Made by a program: the position numbers and the translations under genes. Shown in pieces: positions 41,101-49,147 of a stretch of 63,750 nt of DNA. The first letter of the stretch is position 1. Each line of letters begins with the position of its first letter. The DNA lies in assembly GCA_004297765.1 (NCBI GenBank), contig SCTZ01000014.1:1-63750 (forward strand). The letters run 5' to 3'. This stretch comes from Chloroflexota bacterium. Its GTDB lineage: Bacteria; Chloroflexota; Dehalococcoidia; FW602-bin16. The notes under the pieces are model-generated. The model was not told the DNA's origin. It worked only from the letters and a program-made list of their open reading frames with translations, and made no database searches.

Positions 41101-42020
41101 TGACCCCGGTGCCATCACGCCTGCGTGGGGCGGCTCAGGTCCTCCTGTCCGCGGCGGTCTGGGGCTCACTGGGCGTGGCGGTGCGGCAGATCGACGCGGG
41201 CCCGATCACGGTGGCGTTCTACCGTGTGATCTTCGCGGCCGCGGCGCTGGCGCTGCTCCTGACCATATCCAGAGGCATGGCTGGCTTCCGACCTGGGAAA
41301 TATCTGCCGATGCTGGCCGTGATGGGTCTCTTCCTCTCCGGGAACTGGCTGCTCTTCCTCTTCTCCCTGTCGGTCTCCACGGTGGCGACGACGGTGCTGG
41401 CCTTCTACACCTACCCCATCTTCGTGGGACTGCTGGCGCCGCTGATCGTTGGGGAGCGACTGGAAAGAACAACCATCTACGCACTCGTTCTAGCCATGCT
41501 GGGCGTCTTCTTCACGGCTCAGGTGGGCGAGTTTGGCGATTTCAACCTGCTGCGCGTGCTCCCGGCCATCGGGGCCGGCCTGTCGTACGCGCTGATGGTT
41601 CTCCTCTCCAAGCGCATCGGCACTCGGCTATCGGCTTACACCATCACGTTTTGGGAGACCTTTTTGGCCATTCCGTTCCTGTTGATCATCTTCCTCCTCT
41701 TTTCGCCCCAGCTCCTGAGCGGGTCCGATCTTGGATGGGCGGCTGTCGTGGGGGTGGTGCACACGGCGTTCACAACCTCCTTCTACTTGGCCGGCCAACA
41801 GCATATCAAGGCCCAGTACGCCAGCGTTCTGGCCTACGTGGAGCCGGTCAGCGCCGCCATCTTCGCGGCGGTGTTCCTCGGAGAGATACCGACCCTCTCC
41901 ATCTACCTCGGTGGAGCGCTGATTCTAGCCGCCAGCGTCCTGGTCGTGTTCCAGGGGCTGCTGCGATCTCATCGCCCCAGCGCTGCCAGCGCCGGCGGGA
42001 CCGACGGCGGCATATCATGA
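41100..42020 (+). CDS. EamA/DMT-family membrane transporter
   Basis: A 306-residue protein with about ten helices in two EamA repeats. The first starts LLSAAVWGSLGVAVRQ and contains FLSGNWLLFLFSL; the second has PAIGAGLSYALMVLLSKR and YVEPVSAAIFAAVFLGE, a strong family signature. Substrate unknown. I start at ATG 41100, which lies on the edge of the family B element with no Shine-Dalgarno sequence; ATG 41085 lies fully inside the element. Expression may use the TATAAT carried by the repeat. Confidence 0.85.
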   Translation: MTPVPSRLRGAAQVLLSAAVWGSLGVAVRQIDAGPITVAFYRVIFAAAALALLLTISRGMAGFRPGKYLPMLAVMGLFLSGNWLLFLFSLSVSTVATTVLAFYTYPIFVGLLAPLIVGERLERTTIYALVLAMLGVFFTAQVGEFGDFNLLRVLPAIGAGLSYALMVLLSKRIGTRLSAYTITFWETFLAIPFLLIIFLLFSPQLLSGSDLGWAAVVGVVHTAFTTSFYLAGQQHIKAQYASVLAYVEPVSAAIFAAVFLGEIPTLSIYLGGALILAASVLVVFQGLLRSHRPSAASAGGTDGGIS

Positions 42021-42232
42021 GGACGGTCTTGCACACTATCGTTTTTGCCGTTGATCGCCCCTATCGTAGCACAAGTACGCAAAAGCCGGGGACGCGTCGT
42101 TTTCGGCACACCGCAAGAGCCGTGGCTGCCAGCCTGTAACGGCTGGCTAACCAACGTGCAATCGAATGGTAACACTCTGTAAACGATCATCTCGCAAGCT
42201 AGAGCTACAGCCATGGCATCTGGAGGCATCCC

Positions 42233-42361
42233 ATGCGAGCTCTGTTTCGACTTGTCCTGGCTCTGACCCTGCTGGTGCAGATCATCGGCCCAAGTTCGGC
42301 CGCGGCGGCGCCCGGCGTGACAGCGAGTCCCGACCCGGTGTCGCAGCCGGCCAATCTCTGA
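42233..42361 (+). pseudogene. orphan signal peptide, probably a truncated secreted-protein gene
   Basis: GGAGG lies six bases before an ATG that opens a clean signal peptide: MRALFRLVLALTLLVQIIG, then an AAAAP cleavage region and about 16 more residues, then TGA. After cleavage only about 18 residues remain. A perfect palindromic repeat begins 30 bp further on (about 42391). The most economical reading is a secreted-protein gene cut short by repeat insertion or deletion. A real 42-residue secreted peptide cannot be excluded. Confidence 0.5.
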
Positions 42362-42736
42362 GAGCCCTTGCTGTGGCTTGTGCCGAGCCCACCAGACCGA
42401 CTTGGTCCTTCCGCGGAAGGACCAAGTCGGTCTTCCGCTTGCTCGCGGGAATTCAGACTGCACTGCCAGCATGCGTACTCAGTTCACTGTCATGGCTGAT
42501 TGAAGCGACTTCCGCACTGTAGTTCGGATGGCTGTAATCACCGCCTTAATTGGTCGTCGCCCACCGCAGACCTCAGGGAGCAAGGGTTCGTCGTCAATCC
42601 CACCCGTGTGCTATACTCTACCCACGCCAAGATCGAGGTCTTGCTTTGGGGCGTGGCCAGGCTCGCGATCAGAAAGAGACGAGCAGGATCCGCGCGCGGC
42701 AATGTTTTGGCGCCTAAGTGTGGTGACAAGTTTTGG
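42362..42736. other. gap with a perfect palindrome
   Basis: At about 42391-42430 the arms GACCGACTTGGTCCTTCC and its complement make an almost loopless palindrome, resembling the centre of the family B element at 40989-41100. The rest, up to the toxin-antitoxin promoter, has no supported gene. Confidence 0.45.
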
Positions 42737-42788
42737 TTGACAATACACATGTTCTCGGCTACACTTTATAAGGACAGGTGTATGTCAA
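42737..42788 (+). promoter_or_regulatory. promoter/operator of the Xre-RES toxin-antitoxin operon
   Basis: TTGACA (42737-42742) and TACACT (42760-42765) are 17 bp apart. Two half-sites face each other: TTGACAATACACATGT (42737-42752) and ACAGGTGTATGTCAA (42774-42788), with the -10 box between them. Two antitoxin dimers bound there would block RNA polymerase. Confidence 0.6.
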
Positions 42789-42816
42789 TGGACTCACCGT
42801 CTGAGAGGAGAACCCG

Positions 42817-43176
42817 GTGACACCAAATGTCCTGCTTGAGATGGCTCCACATCAGGCGATCGAACAAATACTGTCTGAGTTTGGTCTAACCCCTGACGAT
42901 TTGGCGCGGGCTCTAAAAGCTAACCCGCGCAGCGTAGAGCGCTGGCGTGTCGGAGGTACTTATCCTCAACACGGGGCGCGCAACCGTTTGGCGGAGCTGG
43001 TAGCTCTTCACCACCACATACGCGAGACTTTCTCCAGTCCGGAGGCAGCCCGCACCTGGATACATACGGCGAATCGGTACCTTGGGGGAATGACGCCAGC
43101 CGACGCTATGCGCGTCGGGCGCTTCGATGTTGTGGAGTCTGCGCTTGAAGCCCTCGACTCCGGTGTCTTCCTGTAA
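42817..43176 (+). CDS. Xre/MbcA/ParS-type antitoxin
   Basis: A 119-residue protein: an N-terminal helix-turn-helix (FGLTPDDLARALKANPRSVERW) and a C-terminal DUF2384 domain (TWIHTANRYLGGMTPADAMRVG) that plugs the toxin site. GTG start in GGAGAACCCGGTG. It is the first gene of an operon with the RES-domain toxin 13 bp downstream, and should also repress the operator at 42737-42788. Confidence 0.88.
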   Translation: MTPNVLLEMAPHQAIEQILSEFGLTPDDLARALKANPRSVERWRVGGTYPQHGARNRLAELVALHHHIRETFSSPEAARTWIHTANRYLGGMTPADAMRVGRFDVVESALEALDSGVFL

Positions 43177-43189
43177 TATCCGATAGTAG

Positions 43190-43741
43190 ATGGCTTCTGA
43201 AGGCAGGTGGGACGCGGCGCGAGCAGTCGGCGGTTGTGCCCCGTTTCGCTGGACAGGATCCGTGTGGCGAACGCACAAGCGCAAATACCTCGCCAGTGAC
43301 CCAGGCGGCTCCCATAAAGTCTCGGGCCGATACAATCGCGGTTTGGATAAGTTTCCGAAGGGCGAGGTCTGGCCCGCCCTCTACGCATCTCTCGGCGCCG
43401 AGACTTGTCTGGGCGAGATCCTGCGGCACATCGACGAGAGCACGTTGCCGATGCTTAATGATTTCAGGATCAGCGAGCTATCGGTTGAGCTAACGGTCGT
43501 GTTTGACTTTCGTAATCCGCGGCTCATAGGGCTGTCAGCCGGCGATCTCTGTCACGAGACAGATTACCGCATTCCTCAGGAGCTAGCTGCCGCATCCATC
43601 GATCGCGGCGCGGAAGCTATGTTGGTACCGTCTGCCACTCGCCTTGGTGATAACCTCATACTTTTTCCATCCAACATCCGGCCGACCTCCCGAATTGTCG
43701 TGATCGACAGTCGGGATCCGATGCTGTATGTCAGGCACTAA
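43190..43741 (+). CDS. RES-domain toxin
   Basis: A 183-residue RES protein. WRTHKRKY, GRYNRG and PALYASLGAETCLGEI carry the conserved Arg, Tyr and Glu residues of the pocket, and LFPSNIRPTSRIVVID closes the fold. RES toxins such as MbcT and Res degrade NAD+; that activity is expected here from family knowledge. The antitoxin gene is immediately upstream. All core residues are present, so the toxin looks functional. Confidence 0.88.
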   Translation: MASEGRWDAARAVGGCAPFRWTGSVWRTHKRKYLASDPGGSHKVSGRYNRGLDKFPKGEVWPALYASLGAETCLGEILRHIDESTLPMLNDFRISELSVELTVVFDFRNPRLIGLSAGDLCHETDYRIPQELAAASIDRGAEAMLVPSATRLGDNLILFPSNIRPTSRIVVIDSRDPMLYVRH

Positions 43742-43835
43742 CTGTGCCCCCTGTCGTTAGAATGTGAAGCGGTAACCTCAAGATTCGCCACCCGAAGCGT
43801 GATCGTCTTGACATTGGAGGGGAGGTGGTAATCTT

Positions 43836-43922
43836 ATGAGTGCTCGAAGAATCGAGATGGCTCAAGCTACCAGTATGAGCGATAGAGCTCAGGCTGCCGA
43901 GTTGCGCAACTCGTACGGCTGA
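43836..43922 (+). CDS. possible 28-residue ORF with strong ribosome site
   Basis: GGAGGGGAGGTGG precedes an ATG that opens MSARRIEMAQATSMSDRAQ and stops after 28 codons, over the 3' end of the convergent higA. TTGACA lies 20 bp before the ATG. No homologue is recognised. It may be a gene start left behind by rearrangement. Confidence 0.22.
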   Translation: MSARRIEMAQATSMSDRAQAAELRNSYG

Positions 43923-44293
43923 ATCAGGACCTCGGCCGGAATTCCCAGTCCCGCGTGGAGGCGCCGGATCATCCTAATAGTCAGCGGTCGCCTGCGCTGC
44001 AGCACTTCAGATACACGCGCGCGGCTGCCGATATACGGCTCGAGATCACGACGCGTCAGACCACGGCTCTCCAAATGGTATTCGATGGCCGCAACGGGAT
44101 CGGGCAACGGTACCTGGTAGTGCTTGGTCTCATAGGCCTCGATCAGCGCAACGAGCACCTCCAGACGGTCTCCCGCAGGAGTATCAGCAGCAGCGTCGTA
44201 CAGTCGCTCCACCTCGGCGAGCGCGGCCTGGTAATCGGCATCCGTCTTTATCGGTTTGATATGTACGGCTTCGTCTCTCGTCTCCACATCCAT
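43889..44293 (-). CDS. higA: HigA-type antitoxin
   Basis: A 134-residue protein. The N-terminal half (IKPIKTDADYQAALAEVERLYD and HYQVPLPDPVAAIEYHLESRG) is the HigA family hallmark. The helix-turn-helix (RRDLEPYIGSRARVSEVLQRRRPL) follows. AAGGGAG sits just before ATG 44293, so GTG 44287 may be the true start. The toxin gene that should precede it is reduced to its last 22 codons (44301-44369), leaving an orphan antitoxin. Confidence 0.85.
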   Translation of the reverse strand: MDVETRDEAVHIKPIKTDADYQAALAEVERLYDAAADTPAGDRLEVLVALIEAYETKHYQVPLPDPVAAIEYHLESRGLTRRDLEPYIGSRARVSEVLQRRRPLTIRMIRRLHAGLGIPAEVLIQPYELRNSAA

Positions 44294-44300
44294 GCTCCCT

Positions 44301-44369
44301 TCAAACCGTCTCGACGTCAATACCATCGTAGTCATGGTGGGTACCGACGAAGCGTACGATCACACGCAT
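44301..44369 (-). pseudogene. 3' remnant of a higB toxin gene
   Basis: The minus strand reads MRVIVRFVGTHHDYDGIDVETV and stops 7 bp before higA. HigB toxins of this subfamily end in a near-identical IRFVGTHxEYDxID motif. The remaining 70-80 residues, including the catalytic part, are missing; upstream sequence is unrelated. The fragment keeps the native higB-higA spacing. Confidence 0.7.
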
Positions 44370-44719
44370 GGCGTGATTGTATCATGATCCCAGAATGGGA
44401 GCAAGTCGCCACTTTGGTTTTGCTTGTCCTCCTGCTTGACGCCTCTCGGCCTTCCGAGTATGATTGGTTGAGTGGTGGGGTCGCACGAATGGGATGCTGC
44501 AATCTAGGAACGACGCAGTTAGCACGTCGTTTCTCAATTGCAGCGGGGTGGCGGCAACACAGGTCGGTTACGGTAGGCGCCTCCCCCAGGGTACATGCAA
44601 TGTGCCCTGGGGTGGGGATGGGAGGTCTGACGCATGGTTCGTCGTCACCGAACCGAATTGGGCTAGCGGCTTCAAAGGATGCCGCAATATAGGAACGACG
44701 CGGTCAGATGGGGGGAACG
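44370..44719. other. repeat-filled gap before the AAA+ gene
   Basis: It contains the family A element 44522-44702 and, directly left of it (about 44497-44520), another end-like sequence (CTGCAATCTAGGAACGACG) facing it. No gene is supported. Confidence 0.5.
44522..44702. repeat. MITE-like element, family A copy 2
   Basis: GCACGTCGTTTCTCAATTGC and GCAATATAGGAACGACGC form imperfect inverted ends. The centre has the CAGGGTACATGCAATGTGCC core of the family. In reverse orientation it shares the CCGCTAGC and AATTCGGTTCG blocks with the copy at 33114-33303. Confidence 0.65.
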
Positions 44720-46123
44720 ATGAGGATGAGGGATAGGGCAGAAACCATCGGCGAGCTTCGGCAGTCGGGCTATCGCGTTCTGTCAGTTCGGCAGGAGATG
44801 CGCAAGAATCTTATCGAGAAGATCCAGCGGAACGAGGAGCTTTTTCCGGGCATCGTCGGCTACGAAGACACGGTCGTTCCACAGATCGAGAACGCGATTC
44901 TCTCCGGACATGACGTCATTTTCCTGGGCGAGCGTGGGCAGGCCAAGAGCCGCATTATCCGTAGTCTGACCAACCTCCTGGACGACGAGGTCCCCGTCAT
45001 TGCCGGCTGCGAGATCTACGATAATCCGTTCGCGCCGATCTGTGCCGGTTGCCGGGCCAAGGTGGCCGAGGCGGGCGACGACGTGGCCATCACCTGGCTG
45101 GGCCGCGAGCACCGCTACGCCGAGAAGCTGGCCACCCCGGACGTCTCCATCGCCGACCTCTTCGGCGAGGTGGACCCCATCAAGGTAGCCGAAGGGCGCT
45201 ACCTCTCTGATGAGCTGACCATCCACTATGGTTTGATCCCGCGCACCAACCGCGGCATCTTTGCGATCAACGAGCTACCCGACCTGGCCGAGAAGGTCCA
45301 GGTCGGTCTTTTCAACATCATGGAGGAGCGCGACATCCAGATCCGAGGCTACCGCATCCGCCTTCCGCTGGACGTCTACGTCGTGGCCAGCGCGAACCCG
45401 GAGGATTATACCAACCGGGGGCGCATCATCACGCCGCTGAAAGACCGCTATGGCTCCCAGGTTAGGACCCACTACCCGCGCAGCCTGGACGAGGAGATTC
45501 GGATCGTCGAGGCCGAGCGCTCCACCTTCCCCGACGACGGTCATCGCGTAGTCGTGCCGCCCTTCATGAAGGAGATCATTGCTGAGGTCACGAACCTGGC
45601 GCGCCGTAGCGCGGACGTCAACCAGCGCTCGGGGGTCAGTGTGCGCGTCTCCATCTCCAACTATGAGAACATGATCAGCAACGCCTACAGGCGGGCTGTA
45701 CGCCATCACGAGGAGCAGGTTTCGCCGCGCATCAGTGACCTGCCCTACATCGTCCCATCTACCACGGGCAAGATCGAATTGGAGACCATGGACGACGGCA
45801 AGGAAGATCAGCTCGTGGAGCGCCTGATCCAACGGGCCGTGCTGAACATCTTCAACCGCTATCTCGACGTGCGCCAGTTCGACGATCTGCTCGTGCGCTT
45901 CAAGGGTGGGGTGAGCATGGAGGTATCGGATTCCATGCCCTCCATTCACTACATGCAGAAGGTGGTGGAGAGCGATAGCCTGATGGCTGGCGTGGCCAAG
46001 CTCTGTGAGGACCGCACTCCGGCCAGCATCGCCTCCGCCGTGGAGTTCATTCTGGAAGGGCTGCACGCCAATCGGAAGTTGAACAAGAACAGGACGCTCG
46101 GACGGACCCAATACAGGGGGTAG
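44720..46123 (+). CDS. AAA+ ATPase related to magnesium-chelatase subunit I and MoxR
   Basis: A 467-residue ATPase. Walker A is GERGQAKSR (about residues 70-78), Walker B is IFAINELPDL (near 182), sensor 1 lies in VVASANPEDY, and the arginine-finger stretch in LKDRYGSQVRTHYP. A CEIYDNPFAPICAGC loop with three cysteines is inserted near residue 100 and may bind a metal. Three ATG codons lie close; 44720 follows GGGGGA. The VWA gene starts 3 bp after the stop codon. Such ATPase/VWA pairs remodel protein complexes or insert metals; no chlorophyll genes are present. Confidence 0.85.
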   Translation: MRMRDRAETIGELRQSGYRVLSVRQEMRKNLIEKIQRNEELFPGIVGYEDTVVPQIENAILSGHDVIFLGERGQAKSRIIRSLTNLLDDEVPVIAGCEIYDNPFAPICAGCRAKVAEAGDDVAITWLGREHRYAEKLATPDVSIADLFGEVDPIKVAEGRYLSDELTIHYGLIPRTNRGIFAINELPDLAEKVQVGLFNIMEERDIQIRGYRIRLPLDVYVVASANPEDYTNRGRIITPLKDRYGSQVRTHYPRSLDEEIRIVEAERSTFPDDGHRVVVPPFMKEIIAEVTNLARRSADVNQRSGVSVRVSISNYENMISNAYRRAVRHHEEQVSPRISDLPYIVPSTTGKIELETMDDGKEDQLVERLIQRAVLNIFNRYLDVRQFDDLLVRFKGGVSMEVSDSMPSIHYMQKVVESDSLMAGVAKLCEDRTPASIASAVEFILEGLHANRKLNKNRTLGRTQYRG

Positions 46124-46125
46124 AG

Positions 46126-48189
46126 ATGGATGGCTACAGATACTCCCACTGGGACGGCTCGCAGGATCTGTCGTGGCTGGACGCCGATGCGCTGTTGAAG
46201 GAGCTCAGCGACGACATCCTGGAGCACGGCGACATCGACCATGCTATCCGGCGTGTCATGCAGCGCGGTCTACAGGGACCGATGGGCTCTCGCCTCAAGG
46301 GACTCCAGGAGCTGATTCAGCAGTTGCGTGACCGACGGCAGCAGGCGCTCAACAAGTATGATCTATCGTCTGTTATGGACGATATCAAGAAGAAGCTAGA
46401 GGACGTTGTCCAGACCGAGCGTGCGGGGATCCAGCGGCGGCTGGATGAGACCGATGAACTTATCCAATCGCCTGATGGGGCGGCTGATCAGCAATCCGCA
46501 CAGGGCGACTCGGCAAAGCAGGAGCCCAGTGACGAGCAGACGTTTCGCAAGATGCTGGAACGCCTGGCCGAGAAAAAGCTTTCGTTCCTCGACCGATTGC
46601 CCGATAATCCGGCGGGGGCTATCAAGGAGCTGTCCAACTACGAGTTCCTGGACCCCGATGCCCGCCGCAAGTTCGACGAGCTTCTCAACACGCTGCAGCA
46701 GAAGGTTATGGATTCGTATTTCCAGAGCCTCTCGCAAAACCTGCAGAGCTTGACCCCCGAGGACATGAGCCGCCTCCGCCAGATGCTGAGCGACCTGAAC
46801 GAGATGCTGGAGCAGAAGAAGCGCGGCGAGGAGCCGGATTTCCACGACTTCATGCAGAAGTATGGTGACTTCTTCCCCGATCAGCCCCAAAGCCTGGATG
46901 AGCTAATGGAGAACCTCCAGCGGCGCCGGGCCCAGATGCAGTCTCTGCTGGATAGCATGCCCGCCGACCAGCGCAAGGCGCTCCAGGAGATGGCCCGCGC
47001 TCTGGTGCAGGATCCGGCCATGCAGCAACAATTGGCCGAGCTGGATGGGAATCTGGAGCAACTCTTCCCCAGCAGGCATCTCCGCAACCGCTATCCGTTC
47101 CGTGGCGGCGGTCCGTTGTCGTTGACCGAGTCCATGGAGCTGATGGAGCGCTTGCAGCAGATGGACGAGCTGGAGCGGCAACTGCGGCGCGCGGATGATC
47201 TGTCCGGTTTGGAGCAAATCGACGGGGAAAAGCTCGGCGATCTGCTGGGAGAGGAGGCGCGCCAATCCTTCGAGGAGCTGCGGCGACTTCTGGAGAAACT
47301 CAAAGAGGCCGGCTATCTGGAGCAGAAGGGCAACCGACTGGAGCTGACCGCGAAGGGCATGCGCCGCATCGGACAGAAGGCTCTGGATGACATCTTCTCT
47401 CGCATCAAGAAGGATCGCTTCGGCAAGCACGAGACCAGGTTCCGCGGCGCGAGCGGCGAGCAGGACGTGGAGACCAAGCGGTACGAGTTCGGCGACGCCT
47501 TTCATCTGAACTTGGAGCGCACGCTGATGAACGCGGTGTTCCGCGGCGAGAGCGACCCACCGATCAGGCTGCGTCCGGACGATTTCGAGGTCTACCAGAC
47601 TCGTCTCTTCAGCCACTCGTCCACCGTGGTCATGCTCGACATGAGCTGGTCCATGGCCATGCGGGGGAACTTTCTGGCGGCCAAGAAAGTTGCCCTGGCG
47701 CTGGACAATCTGATCCGGACGAAGTTTCCGAAGGACACTATCTACCTGATCGGCTTCTCACGCTACGCCGCGCAGATGACGAGCGAGGAGTTGATCCGCT
47801 CGACCGTGGACGAGTTCGCCTATGGCACCAACATCCATCAGGCCCTAATGCTGGCGCGCAAGCTGTTGGGCCGTAACACGGGCGGCAACCGACAGATCAT
47901 CATGATTTCCGACGGCGAGCCAACAGCGCACACTGAGGGCGGTCAATCCTTCTTCTCGTACCCGCCCACGCCGCGCACGGTCCAGCTTACCCTGCGCGAG
48001 GTCCGACGTTGCACTCAGCAGGGCATCACCATTAACACGTTCATGTTGGAGAACGATCACTCCCTGGTGGATTTCGTCAACCAGCTCACCCGCCTGAACC
48101 GCGGTCGGGCCTTCTTCGCAACCTCGGACAGCCTGGGCGAGTACATCCTGGTGGATTATTTGAGCAGTAAGAAGCGGCGAATCAGTTGA
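46126..48189 (+). CDS. VWA-domain partner of the AAA+ ATPase
   Basis: A 687-residue protein. The first two thirds are helical, rich in Gln/Glu/Leu/Arg and likely coiled coil. The C-terminal VWA domain has the MIDAS motif DMSWSM at residues 505-510, with the later TNIHQAL threonine and ISDGEP aspartate. The ATPase gene ends 2 bp upstream, so the two are cotranscribed and probably form a chelatase-like or MoxR-VWA machine in the cytoplasm; no signal peptide or membrane span is seen. Confidence 0.88.
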   Translation: MDGYRYSHWDGSQDLSWLDADALLKELSDDILEHGDIDHAIRRVMQRGLQGPMGSRLKGLQELIQQLRDRRQQALNKYDLSSVMDDIKKKLEDVVQTERAGIQRRLDETDELIQSPDGAADQQSAQGDSAKQEPSDEQTFRKMLERLAEKKLSFLDRLPDNPAGAIKELSNYEFLDPDARRKFDELLNTLQQKVMDSYFQSLSQNLQSLTPEDMSRLRQMLSDLNEMLEQKKRGEEPDFHDFMQKYGDFFPDQPQSLDELMENLQRRRAQMQSLLDSMPADQRKALQEMARALVQDPAMQQQLAELDGNLEQLFPSRHLRNRYPFRGGGPLSLTESMELMERLQQMDELERQLRRADDLSGLEQIDGEKLGDLLGEEARQSFEELRRLLEKLKEAGYLEQKGNRLELTAKGMRRIGQKALDDIFSRIKKDRFGKHETRFRGASGEQDVETKRYEFGDAFHLNLERTLMNAVFRGESDPPIRLRPDDFEVYQTRLFSHSSTVVMLDMSWSMAMRGNFLAAKKVALALDNLIRTKFPKDTIYLIGFSRYAAQMTSEELIRSTVDEFAYGTNIHQALMLARKLLGRNTGGNRQIIMISDGEPTAHTEGGQSFFSYPPTPRTVQLTLREVRRCTQQGITINTFMLENDHSLVDFVNQLTRLNRGRAFFATSDSLGEYILVDYLSSKKRRIS

Positions 48190-48224
48190 TAGGGATGGCT
48201 CGTGAATCGGAGACATCTTCCTGG

Positions 48225-48349
48225 CGAAAGGCCGTTGGGCGCGATGAATCGCGCCCCTACGAGGTGCCATCGGGCCAACTATCCGATTCCGGCAACCTAG
48301 CGCATGCTCTGCCGTAGGGGCGCAATTGATTGCGCCCAGCGGCCTTTCG
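48225..48349. repeat. inverted-repeat element with two 36-base arms
   Basis: Left arm 48225-48260 and right arm 48314-48349 start and end with CGAAAGGCCG and CGGCCTTTCG and contain GGGCGCGATGAATCGCGCCC-like palindromes next to CTAC and GTAG. A third, single copy of the small palindrome lies at about 50859-50878. Same architecture as family A but different sequence. Confidence 0.65.
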
Positions 48350-48382
48350 CATACAGATTTCGCAACTTCCTGAGAGGTAACC

Positions 48383-49039
48383 GTGACACTACGACTACTC
48401 CTGGCACGGCATGGCCAAACGCCCTGGAACGTGCAGCGACGGATGCAGGGCTTTTCTGACGGCGACGGCAATGAGTTGGACGAGACAGGGCTGGAGCAGG
48501 CCAGGCTGCTGGCCGTTGGGATGCGGACCGAGAGACTCGTCGCGGTGTACGCCAGCACGCTGAGACGTGCGATCCAGACGGCGGAGCCAGTGGCCCGAGA
48601 GCATGGGCTGTCGGTCCAGACCGATCCCGACTTGCGCGAGCTCAACCAGGGCGAGCTGGAGGGCGTGACGGCCGAGATGCTGATGGAGCGCTATTCCGAG
48701 CTCCTCTCGGTCTGGCGATCCCAGCCAGCTGGTGTGCGCATGCCCGGAGGGGAGACCCTGGAGGAGCTGCAGCACCGCGCCTGGAGAGCGATCTTGCGCA
48801 TTGTAGAACGGCACCCCGAGGGCTCCGTGCTGGTGGCTTCCCACAACTTGACTAATCACACCATCCTCTGCAAGATCACCGGCTGCCACCTGAACGAGTT
48901 CCGTGAGATCAAACAGGACTCCGCTTGCCTGAACGTGATAGAGTGGCGAGAGAATGGCCCCGAGCTGGCGCTGGCGAACGACACGAGGCACCTGCAGATC
49001 TCCGAAGGTGAAATGGGCGCTCGTCGCCATCAGGTCTAG
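48383..49039 (+). CDS. histidine phosphatase superfamily protein
   Basis: A 218-residue phosphoglycerate-mutase-like enzyme. LLARHGQTPWN (catalytic His10), STLRRAIQTAEP (Arg), ELNQGELEGV (acid) and VLVASHNLTN (second His near 154) are all present. AGAGGT precedes GTG. The substrate could be a sugar phosphate or alpha-ribazole phosphate. The stop overlaps nothing but mtaB follows closely. Confidence 0.88.
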   Translation: MTLRLLLARHGQTPWNVQRRMQGFSDGDGNELDETGLEQARLLAVGMRTERLVAVYASTLRRAIQTAEPVAREHGLSVQTDPDLRELNQGELEGVTAEMLMERYSELLSVWRSQPAGVRMPGGETLEELQHRAWRAILRIVERHPEGSVLVASHNLTNHTILCKITGCHLNEFREIKQDSACLNVIEWRENGPELALANDTRHLQISEGEMGARRHQV

Positions 49040-49147
49040 GTGAGGGGGCGTAACAATTTCATCGCCTGGCGCCTTTTCCCATTGCTTACTCTCACCCCTC
49101 AGCTTGTGCTATACTTCGGCGTGCCCATCATGGAGCGAAACACACGC

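Noticed and set aside
42500..42820. 106-codon plus-strand ORF
   Set aside because: It crosses the toxin-antitoxin promoter, has no ribosome site and no similarity.
44720..48189. True magnesium chelatase of chlorophyll synthesis
   Set aside because: No H subunit or other tetrapyrrole gene is present and the VWA partner is not BchD-like in layout.
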